In this document: positions 17,372-25,423 of the stretch, one piece after another | Position numbering within the stretch: the first letter of the stretch is position 1 | Layout of the letters: the number at the start of each line of letters is the position of its first letter | Source: Polaromonas sp. A23 | GTDB taxonomy: Bacteria; Pseudomonadota; Gammaproteobacteria; Burkholderiales; Burkholderiaceae_C | Length of the DNA: 64,000 bases | Reading direction: 5' to 3' | Assembly (NCBI RefSeq): GCF_002001015.1 | Contig: NZ_MUNO01000045.1 | Span: forward strand, 124,001-188,000 | Notes under the pieces: model-generated | The model's database searches: none | Told to the model about the DNA's origin: nothing | What the model saw: only the letters and a program-made list of their open reading frames with translations | Made by a program: the position numbers and the translations under genes

Positions 17372-17976
17372 CGCGTAGCCCGCCACTCGTCGACTGCTCG
17401 CTTCAACGACACGGCCCAACCATGGGTCGCTGCAACGCAGGCGGCGCCGAGCAGGAAGCCGGCCACAACATCCGCCGGGAAATGCGCGCCCAGTGCCACG
17501 CGGGACCAGCCGACGGCTGCAGCGAGTGCGAGCAGAAGCAACCGGAACGGCCATGGACCCAGTGGCCAGAGGCAAGCTACAACGGCTGCGGTATAGACAG
17601 CATGGCCGCTGGGAAACGCATGAAGGCTGTCGGGCGCGCCAAGCACCCACGCCATATCGTTGGCATAAAGGTCAGACGGCCGCGGTAGCGAAAACGTGGC
17701 CTTGGCCGTCCAGGCCAGGAGCATGGCGACCAGGACACCGACCCCAAACCGGAACGGTGCCAGAGCCGCGGGCTCACAGCGCTTGACCGCTCGCCAGCCC
17801 AGCAGAAGCAGACCCATGATTGGCGCGCCCCAATAGCTGCCGATTGCGGAGAGCGCGCGAGCCACGCCGATCCAGTCCGCCGACACGGATCGGTTGGTCC
17901 ACAGCATCAGTTGGGTGTTGAGACCGCCCCAGTCATACACCCAATGCCGCAAGAGTCCCATGTCGCCAGCGCCCAT
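17368..17976 (-). CDS. PAP2-family phosphatase (PbrB-like undecaprenyl pyrophosphate phosphatase)
   Basis: The 202-residue membrane phosphatase carries the three PAP2 signatures: KATFSLPRP, PSGHA and SRVALGAHFPADV. In the pbr lead operon the equivalent protein releases phosphate in the periplasm, which is thought to trap Pb(II) exported by the P-type ATPase. The gene starts 5 bp after cadA. A second in-frame ATG at 17961 is an alternative start. Lipid A or C55-PP turnover is the general family function. Confidence 0.88.
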   Translation of the reverse strand: MGAGDMGLLRHWVYDWGGLNTQLMLWTNRSVSADWIGVARALSAIGSYWGAPIMGLLLLGWRAVKRCEPAALAPFRFGVGVLVAMLLAWTAKATFSLPRPSDLYANDMAWVLGAPDSLHAFPSGHAVYTAAVVACLWPLGPWPFRLLLLALAAAVGWSRVALGAHFPADVVAGFLLGAACVAATHGWAVSLKRAVDEWRATR

Positions 17977-17981
17977 CGCGC

Positions 17982-20900
17982 TCAGGCGCCGCGCGTTTTC
18001 AGCAGCCGCAGGCCGTTGAACACCACCAGCAGGCTTGCTCCCATGTCCGCGAACACCGCCATCCACAGGGTCGCGGTGCCCGTCAGCGCCAGCACCAGGA
18101 AGACTGCCTTGATGCCCAGCGCCAGCACGATGTTCTGCTTCAGGATCGCCCCCGTCTTGCGGCTGAGGCGAATGAACTGCGGGATCTTGCGCAGGTCGTC
18201 GTCCATCAGCGCCACGTCGGCCGTCTCGATCGCGGTGTCGGTACCCGCCGCCCCCATAGCGAAGCCGATGCTGGACTTGGCGAGCGCCGGTGCGTCATTG
18301 ATGCCATCGCCAACCATCCCCACCGTGCCGTGCGCGGCCAGTTCGGCGTCGATGGCCTTGAGCTTGTCTTCCGGCAGCAGCCCGCCACGCGCGTCGTCGA
18401 TGCCCACGTCGCGTGCGATCACGCTGGCCGTCTGCTGGTTGTCGCCGGTGAGCATGACCGTGCGCACGCCCAGGGCGTGTAGTTCGCCGATCGCCTCCCG
18501 ACTGGAGTCGCGCACGGTGTCCGCTACCCCGATGACGGCCAAAGCCTCGTTCTGGCTGGCGATAGCTATGGCGGTCTTGCCCTCCCCCTCGAGCTTCTTC
18601 AGCGCGGCTTCAGCGGCCGCGCTGCCGATCCCCAGTTCCTGCAGCAACCTGTGACTGCCGAGGTAGTACCACTGTCCGCCAACCCGACCCTTGACACCGC
18701 GTCCGGTGAGCGATTCGAAATCGTCCGCTTCACCCAGCGCCTGACCATGCTTTTCGCGCCAGTAGGTGGCGACAGCGCCCGAGACAGGATGGTCGGAACG
18801 CGCGGCCAGGCTCGCCGCCAGGCGCAGTGCCTCGTTCTCATCGGACCCGAGTGTCACGACATCGGTGACGACAGGCTTGCCCTGCGTGATCGTTCCCGTT
18901 TTGTCCAGCGCGAGCGACTTGAGCAGGCGACCCTGTTCCAGGTACGCACCCCCCTTGATCAAGATGCCGCGGCGCGCCGCCGCCGCAAGGCCGCTCACCA
19001 CCGTGACCGGCGTGGAAATCACGAGGGCGCAGGGGCAGGCGATGACCAGCATCACCAGCGCCTTGTAGACCCAGTCCATCCACGCGCCCCCGAGGAAAAG
19101 GGGCGGCACCAGCATGACTGCCATCGCCACCGCAAAGACCGCGGGGGTGTAGACCTTGGCGAACTGGTCGATGAAGCGCTGGGTGGGCGCGCGGCTACCC
19201 TGGGCCTCTTCGACCGCCTTGATGATGCGCGCCAGCGTGGAGTGCGTGGCCTCGGCCGTCACGCGATAGACGAAGGAGCCGGTTTCGTTGATCGTCCCGG
19301 CGAACACCGTATCACCGGCACCTTTGGCCACCGGGATGCTCTCACCCGTGATGGGCGCCTGGTTGACCGCCGACTGGCCGCTTTCCAGGATGCCGTCCAG
19401 CGGAATGCGTTCGCCTGGCCGGATGCGAACGAGTTGCCCCACGGCCACTGTCTTGGCTGGCACCTCCAGCCAGCTGCTATCGGGTTGCTGCACGGTGGCT
19501 TGCTCCGGCGCCATTGCCAGCAGACCCCGGATCGCGTTGCGGGCGCGGTCCAGCGACAGCACCTCGATCACCTCGGCCAGGGCGAACAGGAACATTACCA
19601 TTGCCGCCTCGGGCCACTGGCCGATCAAGATCGCACCGGTCACCGCGATCGACATCAGCGCGTTGATGTTGAGGATGCCGCTCTTGAGGGCCAGCCAGCC
19701 CTTTTTGTAGGTGGGCCAGCCGCCGGTAGCGATGGATACCAGCGCAAGGCCGATCACTGGCCAGGCAGAGTCATTCCCCGTGCTGAATGCAATGGCTTCG
19801 GCCACGGCGGCGCTCAGGCCGGAGACGGCCATCAAGCCCCACTGCCGCTTGCTGACCGAGGGTCTGGGAGACTCCTCGATGGCGGGGCTGCCTCCATCCG
19901 GCACGGCCTTCATGCCGATCGAGTGCAGCGCAGACTCCAGGTCGGCGGCCGGCGCCGTGTGCGACACAGTCAGCTTGCGCTGCATCAGATTGAAGTCCAG
20001 CGACTGGACACCCGGCATGTTCTGCAGCTTCTCGCGGATCAGGCCTTCCTCCGTGGGGCAATCCATGTTCTCGATCCGATAGATGCTGCGCTGCGCGCCG
20101 CCAGGGGTAGAGGCAACTGCCTCGGCGGGCGGCAAGCCGATGTCCTTCAGCGCGGTGACGATGGTCTCGGTCGACGGCAATGTGTGCCGCACAGTCAGCT
20201 TGCGCTGCATCAAATTGAAATCGAGGCCATCGATCCCCTCGAGCGAGCCCAGTCGCTTGCGGATCAGGCCCTCTTCCGTGGGGCAATCCATCTTTTCGAT
20301 GCGGAACGTGTCGGTGCGCAGAGTTGCACCTGCGGATCCACCGTGCGTTGGCGTCGGTATCTGCGCGTCCCCCGGCGGCATGCCAATCTCCGTCAGCACC
20401 CGCAGGATTGGAGCTGTGTCGGGCAACCGGTGCACGACGGTCAGCCGGCGCTGCGGCAGGTCGAATTCCAACTCCTCGATACCGGCCGTGCCTTGCAAGG
20501 CCTCGCGCACTTGACGCTCCTCGTTGCGGCAATCCATCTTCGGCACGTGGAAGGTGGATCGGATTGCCGGTTCGCCTGGCTGGCGCAGCGTCGCGGGCAT
20601 CCCCAAGGCCGCGAGCGCATCCATGACCGCAATGGAATCGGGCAAGCGATGCTCGACCGTCAAGACACGCTGCGCGAGGTCGAAGTGCAAGTCCTCGACA
20701 CCGGCAACCTGTCCAAGGCTGGCGCGGATTTGCGCGACTTCGTTCTTGCAGTCCATGCGAGGAACGTGGAAGGCTTCCGTGCGCACTTCTTCCTGCCGCC
20801 CAGGCGGAAGTCCGAGCTCCACGAGCGCCGAGGTCACAACTGACAGGTCGTCGAGCCGGTGAGTCACGGTCAGTCGATGCTGCTGCAGGTCGAACCCAAG

Positions 20901-21080
20901 TGCTTCGACCCCGGCAATCTGCCCCAAGCGCTGCCGGAGCTGGCGCTCTTCGCTCGGACAATCCATCTTCTCGATGTAGAAGACGGTGTCGGTCGCTGGC
21001 CGCGCCGAGCCGACCAGGGGATCGCTGGCCAGCGATTCACATGCGGCGGTACCGCACGATTTTGTATTGCTGGAATCCAT
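17982..21080 (-). CDS. cadA: Heavy-metal P1B-type ATPase (CadA/PbrA-like) with five N-terminal metal-binding repeats
   Basis: The 1032-residue exporter of divalent soft metals (Cd, Pb, Zn) has a standard ATPase core: membrane CPC motif (CPCALVISTP), phosphorylation site DKTGTI, SDHP and GDGINDAPAL. The N-terminus holds five tandem ferredoxin-like repeats of about 70-80 residues. Each has M-D-C-x-x-E in place of the usual C-x-x-C, with Cys at about 41, 111, 184, 266 and 341. One repeat is typical for the family. The start at 21080 is chosen for GGAGA eight bases upstream; ATG 21095 would lie only about 10 bases after the predicted transcription start. Confidence 0.95.
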   Translation of the reverse strand: MDSSNTKSCGTAACESLASDPLVGSARPATDTVFYIEKMDCPSEERQLRQRLGQIAGVEALGFDLQQHRLTVTHRLDDLSVVTSALVELGLPPGRQEEVRTEAFHVPRMDCKNEVAQIRASLGQVAGVEDLHFDLAQRVLTVEHRLPDSIAVMDALAALGMPATLRQPGEPAIRSTFHVPKMDCRNEERQVREALQGTAGIEELEFDLPQRRLTVVHRLPDTAPILRVLTEIGMPPGDAQIPTPTHGGSAGATLRTDTFRIEKMDCPTEEGLIRKRLGSLEGIDGLDFNLMQRKLTVRHTLPSTETIVTALKDIGLPPAEAVASTPGGAQRSIYRIENMDCPTEEGLIREKLQNMPGVQSLDFNLMQRKLTVSHTAPAADLESALHSIGMKAVPDGGSPAIEESPRPSVSKRQWGLMAVSGLSAAVAEAIAFSTGNDSAWPVIGLALVSIATGGWPTYKKGWLALKSGILNINALMSIAVTGAILIGQWPEAAMVMFLFALAEVIEVLSLDRARNAIRGLLAMAPEQATVQQPDSSWLEVPAKTVAVGQLVRIRPGERIPLDGILESGQSAVNQAPITGESIPVAKGAGDTVFAGTINETGSFVYRVTAEATHSTLARIIKAVEEAQGSRAPTQRFIDQFAKVYTPAVFAVAMAVMLVPPLFLGGAWMDWVYKALVMLVIACPCALVISTPVTVVSGLAAAARRGILIKGGAYLEQGRLLKSLALDKTGTITQGKPVVTDVVTLGSDENEALRLAASLAARSDHPVSGAVATYWREKHGQALGEADDFESLTGRGVKGRVGGQWYYLGSHRLLQELGIGSAAAEAALKKLEGEGKTAIAIASQNEALAVIGVADTVRDSSREAIGELHALGVRTVMLTGDNQQTASVIARDVGIDDARGGLLPEDKLKAIDAELAAHGTVGMVGDGINDAPALAKSSIGFAMGAAGTDTAIETADVALMDDDLRKIPQFIRLSRKTGAILKQNIVLALGIKAVFLVLALTGTATLWMAVFADMGASLLVVFNGLRLLKTRGA

Positions 21081-21111
21081 CGCTTGACTCTCCATTTATC
21101 TCGATGAGGTC

Positions 21112-21142
21112 ACGATACACCTTGTAGTCGCTTCAGAGTCAA
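21112..21142 (-). promoter_or_regulatory. MerR/CadR-type promoter of cadA (19-bp spacer)
   Basis: On the minus strand TTGACT (-35) and TATCGT (-10) are separated by 19 bases that hold the partial dyad CTGAAGCGACTACAAGGTG. The long spacer is the hallmark of MerR-family activation. It lies directly before cadA and after the CDF gene. Confidence 0.8.
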
Positions 21143-21171
21143 GCTGGCTCCGTTGGCCATTCGGCCTTCGC

Positions 21172-21825
21172 TCATTCGGTGCGGTGGGCGGTTTGCTCAG
21201 AGCTGGACGCAGCTGACTCGCGTGAAGCCTTGCGTGCGTGTTCGAGGATTTCCCTGCCGCCATTAGCCGCAAACAGGGCCGAGACGATGCCCAGGATGAG
21301 GTCCGGAAGATTCGATCCCAGCCACAGAACGAGCAAGCCGCTGACGAGGATCGCCATGTTCACGATCGAGTCGTTGCTCGTGAAGATGGCGGATGCCTTG
21401 AAATTGACGTCTTCGCCCTTGTGCCGCTTGAGCAGGCGCAGGCAGAACACATTGATCGCCGCATTCACCGCGGCCATCGCCATCATGGCCGGCCCGATAG
21501 GCGCTTCCGAACCCATGAACCTGCGGATCACCTCGCCGACCAGCAGGATCGACAGGCCAATCAGCAACCACCCGGACAGACGGGCCGCTATCACCTTGGC
21601 GCGCACGCTACGGCCAACCGCGTAGATGCCCACCGCGTACACCGACGCGTCCGCCAGGTTGTCCAGCGCGGCGCCGATCAACGCGGTTGAAGACGCCCAC
21701 ACGCCCACACCCATTCCCAGCGCGCTCTGGGCCAGGTTGATCAGCAGCACGTACCACAGGATCCTGCGGTCCTGCGCATTGCTGGACGCAAGGTCCATCG
21801 CGGCAAATTCGTCGTCGTCGTCCAC
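21172..21825 (-). CDS. Cation transporter, CDF-like
   Basis: This 217-residue membrane protein has about six hydrophobic segments and a CDF-like metal-site helix (DNLADASVYAVGIYAVG). CDF proteins export Zn, Cd or Co from the cytoplasm by proton antiport. It is shorter than classic CDF exporters and lacks their long cytoplasmic C-terminal domain. GTG 21825 shares a base with the dsbA stop (TAGTG) after AAGGGCGG; ATG 21798 is the alternative start. It should be cotranscribed with dsbA under the 22498 promoter. Confidence 0.8.
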   Translation of the reverse strand: MDDDDEFAAMDLASSNAQDRRILWYVLLINLAQSALGMGVGVWASSTALIGAALDNLADASVYAVGIYAVGRSVRAKVIAARLSGWLLIGLSILLVGEVIRRFMGSEAPIGPAMMAMAAVNAAINVFCLRLLKRHKGEDVNFKASAIFTSNDSIVNMAILVSGLLVLWLGSNLPDLILGIVSALFAANGGREILEHARKASRESAASSSEQTAHRTE

Positions 21826-22460
21826 TATCCGCCCTTGCGCGCTAAATCCAGCAGGTACTCGGTCACCGACAGGGATTTGGCATTCGCTCCGGCCAGCGAA
21901 CCGGACGTGAGCCAGCGGCCATTCACACCGATCGACGGCGTGCCTTCGATCGCGTAGCCGGTCGCCAGCGCGGTGGCCTGCTTCACTTTCGCCGTGACAC
22001 CGAAGGAATCCATCGTCTGCAGGAACCGTGCACGGTCCACGCCATGGGCCGCAACGAAGGTTCCGATCTGATCGGGCGTGTCGAGCTTCTTGCGTTCGGC
22101 GTGAAGGGCTGCGAACACCTTCGGGTGCAGCTGCTCCACCAAACCCATCGCCTCGATCGCGAAGTACAGCTTCTGGTGGATCACGAGGTCCTCCCGAAAC
22201 GCCACGGGGATACGGCGGAACAGAACGTCGCGCGGCAGCTTCTTCTGCCATGCGTCGATCATGGGTTCGAAGGTGTTGCAGTGCCCGCAGCTGTAGGCGA
22301 AGAACTCCAGCACCTCCACCTTGCCCGCGTCGCGCGTGGGTTGCCGAGACTGCAGGACCAGATAGCTGCGGCCTTCCACGGGGCGGTCCTGGGCAGCCGC
22401 AGGCACCATCCACACGGCCATGGGAGTCAAAAGAGATGCAGCAAGAAGTCGTCGTTTCAT
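21825..22460 (-). CDS. dsbA: DsbA-family periplasmic thiol:disulfide oxidoreductase
   Basis: The 211-residue exported protein has a signal peptide ending near PAAAQ. The DsbA active site CGHC sits in FFAYSCGHCNTF, and the cis-Pro segment is EGTPSIGVNG. It oxidises cysteine pairs in secreted proteins. It is the first gene after a MerR-type promoter and is coupled to the CDF gene, so metal-induced expression is likely. It is probably a second copy beside a chromosomal dsbA. Confidence 0.92.
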   Translation of the reverse strand: MKRRLLAASLLTPMAVWMVPAAAQDRPVEGRSYLVLQSRQPTRDAGKVEVLEFFAYSCGHCNTFEPMIDAWQKKLPRDVLFRRIPVAFREDLVIHQKLYFAIEAMGLVEQLHPKVFAALHAERKKLDTPDQIGTFVAAHGVDRARFLQTMDSFGVTAKVKQATALATGYAIEGTPSIGVNGRWLTSGSLAGANAKSLSVTEYLLDLARKGG

Positions 22461-22497
22461 AGGAGTTCGGAAGTGCGCGGTTTTCGCAAAGCCCCTA

Positions 22498-22528
22498 ATT
22501 GGAAACTATAAAGTCGGTACAAGGTCAA
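22498..22528 (-). promoter_or_regulatory. MerR/CadR-type promoter of dsbA (19-bp spacer)
   Basis: On the minus strand TTGACC and TCCAAT are separated by 19 bases (TTGTACCGACTTTATAGTT). The central CGACT and the spacer length match the cadA and dsbB promoters. The predicted transcript starts about 30 bases before the dsbA ATG. Confidence 0.65.
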
Positions 22529-22626
22529 GTCAGGAAACTTGCGAGCAGCGCGACCATGGGGTATTCGGTCCGCAGGAGGTGGTGCTGCCTAGAATGCCGA
22601 AGCGCAGCAGACCGGGTCGTCAAAAA

Positions 22627-23136
22627 ATGAGCATGAGAAAACTGATCGCCACGATGGCCGCGGTTGCCGCGGTTGCCGCGTTGCTTGGCGCCGGGCTGCT
22701 TTACAGCACAAGTTCCGGCGAAGCGCCTCAAGCCACGTTTGTTCTTCTCGACGGATCATCGAGGACAGCCAATGACTTTCGCGGGAAGGTCACCTTGGTC
22801 AACTTCTGGGCCACGAGCTGCACCACCTGTGTGGCAGAGATGCCGATGATCGTGCGGACCTATGAGAAGTACCACTCGCGTGGGTACGAGACGCTTGCGG
22901 TCGCCATGAGCTACGACCCGCCGGCCTATGTTGTCAACTTCGCCAGCACTCGCAAGCTGCCGTTCGCCGTCGCCCTGGACAACACCGGTGCAGTGGCGAA
23001 GGCCTGGGGCGATGTGAAGGTCACACCGACGACCTTTGTCGTGAACAAGCGCGGTCAGATCGTCAAGAGGTACGTTGGCCAGCCGAACTTCGGCGAGCTC
23101 GAAAAGCTGATCGAAGAATTGCTTGCCGAGGCATGA
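22627..23136 (+). CDS. TlpA-family thioredoxin-like protein
   Basis: The 169-residue protein has an N-terminal signal anchor (MAAVAAVAALLGAGLLY) and a TlpA-type domain with active site WATSCTTC and cis-Pro segment VTPTTFVVN. The Cys-Thr-Thr-Cys pair differs from the CPPC of the other TlpA here. It is divergent from dsbA across a 166-bp region that holds the dsbA MerR-type promoter. It probably reduces periplasmic disulfides. Confidence 0.88.
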   Translation: MSMRKLIATMAAVAAVAALLGAGLLYSTSSGEAPQATFVLLDGSSRTANDFRGKVTLVNFWATSCTTCVAEMPMIVRTYEKYHSRGYETLAVAMSYDPPAYVVNFASTRKLPFAVALDNTGAVAKAWGDVKVTPTTFVVNKRGQIVKRYVGQPNFGELEKLIEELLAEA

Positions 23137-23186
23137 GCGCCCGCGCATTCAAAGGACGACACGACGCCACAGAACCTCTCTGATTT

Positions 23187-24449
23187 ATGACTCGCAACCA
23201 GCTACCCTTCGTAAAACCGATCCTCCGGAATGTCACGGTGTGCATGGCGGCATGGCTGTCGGTCGCAGTCGGGCCCGCTTGGAGCAGTACCGCTGGAGCG
23301 ACGACGCCGTCAACCCCCATCCAGACGCGCGCACGCAGCGGGCAACTTGATGCAGAAGCTCGCCTCTTGGAAGTTTATCGGTTGATGGGCGTCGGCGGAG
23401 CGCGTGCGGCGCTGGAGGCATCTGAAAAGCTGGTCAAGGACTATCCGACATTTCAGCTGGCCCAACTGGTTTACGGCGATCTCCTCTCGGCACGAGTGAA
23501 GCCGGTGCGAATGCTTGGAGACATTCCGGCGGAACTGCCCCAGGCCGCCCACAAGACACTGGACGATCTTCGCGCGGAATCGCAGCTTCGCGTTACTGCC
23601 GTGAGGGAGCGCCCCCCATTTGGTTCGGTGCCATCTCAGTTTGTTGGCCTCTCCCCGCGCAACAAGCACGCCATCGCCATTGACGTGTCAAACGCCCGGC
23701 TTTACCTCTTCGAGAACTCCAGCAGTGGTGTCAGGTTGGTCGCGGACTACTACATGTCTGTGGGCAAAGCCGGCGTCGACAAGAGCGTAGAAGGCGACCA
23801 GCGCACGCCTATCGGGACCTACTTCATCACCAGCAACCTGGATCCGAGAACCTTGAAGGACCTGTATGGGGTCGGTGCGCTCCCCATCAACTACCCCAAC
23901 GCGCTGGACGTACGACGAGGCAAGACGGGCAGCGGCATTTGGCTGCATGGCACCCCGGCGAACCAGTTCTCCCGGGCGCCGCGGGCCACCGATGGCTGTG
24001 TCGCTGTCGCGAACCCCGACCTCCAACGCATCATCAAGACCGTGGAGATTCGCACCACCCCGGTGGCGATTGCCAAAAAACTTCACTGGGTGCGGAGCGA
24101 AAGCCTGGCGTCCGAGAAAACAGCATTCGAGGAGCGGTTGCGCTCATGGGCGACCGCCAAATCCACAGCCGAGCAGCCCAAGCTCATGGCCTACTATGCC
24201 CCCGATTTCCTCGCGGATGGTAAGAACCTGCGTGCTTACAGCACCGTTTTGGAAAACGAGACAATACGCGTCAGGGGGCGCGTCGTCCAGCTCAGTGACA
24301 TCTCCCTTGTTCGCTCAGGCGACGATGCCGAGATCATGATTGCCACGTTCGGAGAGGTCATAGCCGGGGCGAAGTCAGGGCGCACCCTGCGTCAGTATTG
24401 GCAGCGCCAGCGCAATGGATGGAAGATTTTTTACGAGGGTGTGGTCTGA
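23187..24449 (+). CDS. L,D-transpeptidase (YkuD) with C-terminal NTF2-like domain
   Basis: This 420-residue exported protein has an N-terminal signal region (residues 12-35), a helical stretch and then a YkuD domain at about 150-300. The catalytic pattern is GIWLHGTP with Cys in RATDGCVAV. The last 110 residues (YYAPDFLADG...) look like the NTF2/SnoaL-like module found on Ybis-type transpeptidases. Such enzymes form 3-3 peptidoglycan crosslinks or attach lipoproteins. It begins 50 bp after the TlpA-like gene on the same strand and may be cotranscribed. Confidence 0.9.
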   Translation: MTRNQLPFVKPILRNVTVCMAAWLSVAVGPAWSSTAGATTPSTPIQTRARSGQLDAEARLLEVYRLMGVGGARAALEASEKLVKDYPTFQLAQLVYGDLLSARVKPVRMLGDIPAELPQAAHKTLDDLRAESQLRVTAVRERPPFGSVPSQFVGLSPRNKHAIAIDVSNARLYLFENSSSGVRLVADYYMSVGKAGVDKSVEGDQRTPIGTYFITSNLDPRTLKDLYGVGALPINYPNALDVRRGKTGSGIWLHGTPANQFSRAPRATDGCVAVANPDLQRIIKTVEIRTTPVAIAKKLHWVRSESLASEKTAFEERLRSWATAKSTAEQPKLMAYYAPDFLADGKNLRAYSTVLENETIRVRGRVVQLSDISLVRSGDDAEIMIATFGEVIAGAKSGRTLRQYWQRQRNGWKIFYEGVV

Positions 24450-24582
24450 GTCAGGTCAGGCATCACCGTCGTCCGCACCCCCGTTCTCATGCATTCCGCG
24501 CAAAACCCTCGAAGGCCGGTGAGGTTTTTCATCCTGACTTTATGGAGCGTGGCTGGCATTCAACGAATACTTGGAGGCGTCA

Positions 24583-24834
24583 ATGCAAACAACTCTACCT
24601 ACGAGTCAACGAGTGAAGGCGCTTGCAAACCAAGCGACGGAGTTCAAGCAAAATAGCGACAATTGCTCCGGCCAAAGCGAATCCTGGAGCGAGCTAAATT
24701 TCGACAAATTTGCTCAGATATTTGTTGAAGAATGCGTCAGCGTGATTGAGCAACACTGCCTAAGTGTGGATCAGCGTCCGATCAACGTCAGTTCGTTGAA
24801 GATGGCACTGCGTGCTCATTTTGGGACTGAATAA
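24583..24834 (+). CDS. Small protein of unknown function, phage-like C-terminus
   Basis: This 83-residue acidic, soluble protein has no named domain. The central FAQIFVEECVSVIEQH and the ending LRAHFG resemble the FAELIVREC...HFG pattern of small hypothetical proteins common in tailed phages. The match is by eye and weak. A near-perfect ribosome site (GGAGG, five bases before ATG) supports translation. Its codons are more AT-rich than those of the neighbours, which hints at separate ancestry. Confidence 0.6.
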   Translation: MQTTLPTSQRVKALANQATEFKQNSDNCSGQSESWSELNFDKFAQIFVEECVSVIEQHCLSVDQRPINVSSLKMALRAHFGTE

Positions 24835-24928
24835 TCACACTCAGTGGCGACGAAGTTGACGACTTGCCACACTAATGCAGTGGCTTGGCATCCACAATCA
24901 TCTTGGTAGTTCAGTTCACCCTGATCCC

Positions 24929-25306
24929 ATGACATACGTGGTCACCGAAAACTGCATCCGATGTAAATACACGGACTGCGTGGACGTGTGTCCTGTGGAT
25001 TGCTTCCGCGAAGGCCCCAACATGCTGGTCATCGCGCCGGACGAATGCATCGACTGTGGGGTCTGCGTTCCAGAGTGTCCCGCCGACGCGATCTTCGGTG
25101 AGGACGATGTGCCGCCGGACCAGCGTGATTTCATAATACTGAACGCCGAACTCGCTCGAGCGCCCGGTTGGCGCCCCCTCGTCCGCACGATCCTTCCATT
25201 GCCGGATGCCGACATCTGGAACGGCAAGCCCGGCAAGCGCGAATTGCTGGGGCGAAACTGGACTGACAACTTGCCCCAACCCCCGACGGGCAAGCCTATG
25301 CGGTGA
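24929..25306 (+). CDS. fdxA: 7Fe ferredoxin (FdxA-like)
   Basis: The 125-residue electron carrier has [18 protein letters not shown] near the N-terminus (3Fe-4S ligands plus one for the 4Fe cluster), followed by [12 protein letters not shown] for the 4Fe-4S cluster. The C-terminal extension of about 55 residues is usual for proteobacterial FdxA. The start is at MTYVVTENC, the family start. The gene faces a remnant of dsbD downstream. A decayed second copy of its 3' half lies at 31826-32014. Confidence 0.92.
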   Translation: MTYVVTENCIRCKYTDCVDVCPVDCFREGPNMLVIAPDECIDCGVCVPECPADAIFGEDDVPPDQRDFIILNAELARAPGWRPLVRTILPLPDADIWNGKPGKRELLGRNWTDNLPQPPTGKPMR

Positions 25307-25393
25307 AAGCAATACGATGTCAGAGCGATGCGACGGCTGCGCACCTCATCCACGCTCAATACCTCGGATAACACTACCGGCGGCCTGCAATTT
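25208..25393. repeat. Left copy of fdxA-dsbD junction repeat
   Basis: This 186-bp segment covers the fdxA 3' end and its downstream flank. It is repeated in direct orientation at 31915-32104, with roughly nine differences in the best 125 bases by eye and a few small indels. Weaker similarity extends left to about 25101. Together the copies bracket the catabolic operon. Confidence 0.85.
25320..25393 (-). pseudogene. dsbD 3' remnant
   Basis: The minus strand still encodes VVLSEVLSVDEVR, identical to the C-terminus of the intact DsbD at 32028-34217. Two bases are then missing, so the frame runs past the ancestral stop. Nothing of the upstream dsbD sequence is present. It is the left partner of the duplicated fdxA-dsbD junction. 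Confidence 0.8.
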
Positions 25394-25423
25394 TAAATCC
25401 GACTGGCTCGTACCAACTTGCGC

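Noticed and set aside
18651-20843. 730-codon plus-strand frame across cadA
   Set aside because: It lies antisense to the ATPase with its intact motifs and is rich in Arg, His and Gly, as shadow frames are.
24522-24552. Possible sixth MerR-type promoter before the small 83-residue gene (CTGACT, 19 bp, TTCAAC)
   Set aside because: The spacer length fits, but the -35 is weak and the shared CGACT-like centre is missing, so it was not counted in the regulon.
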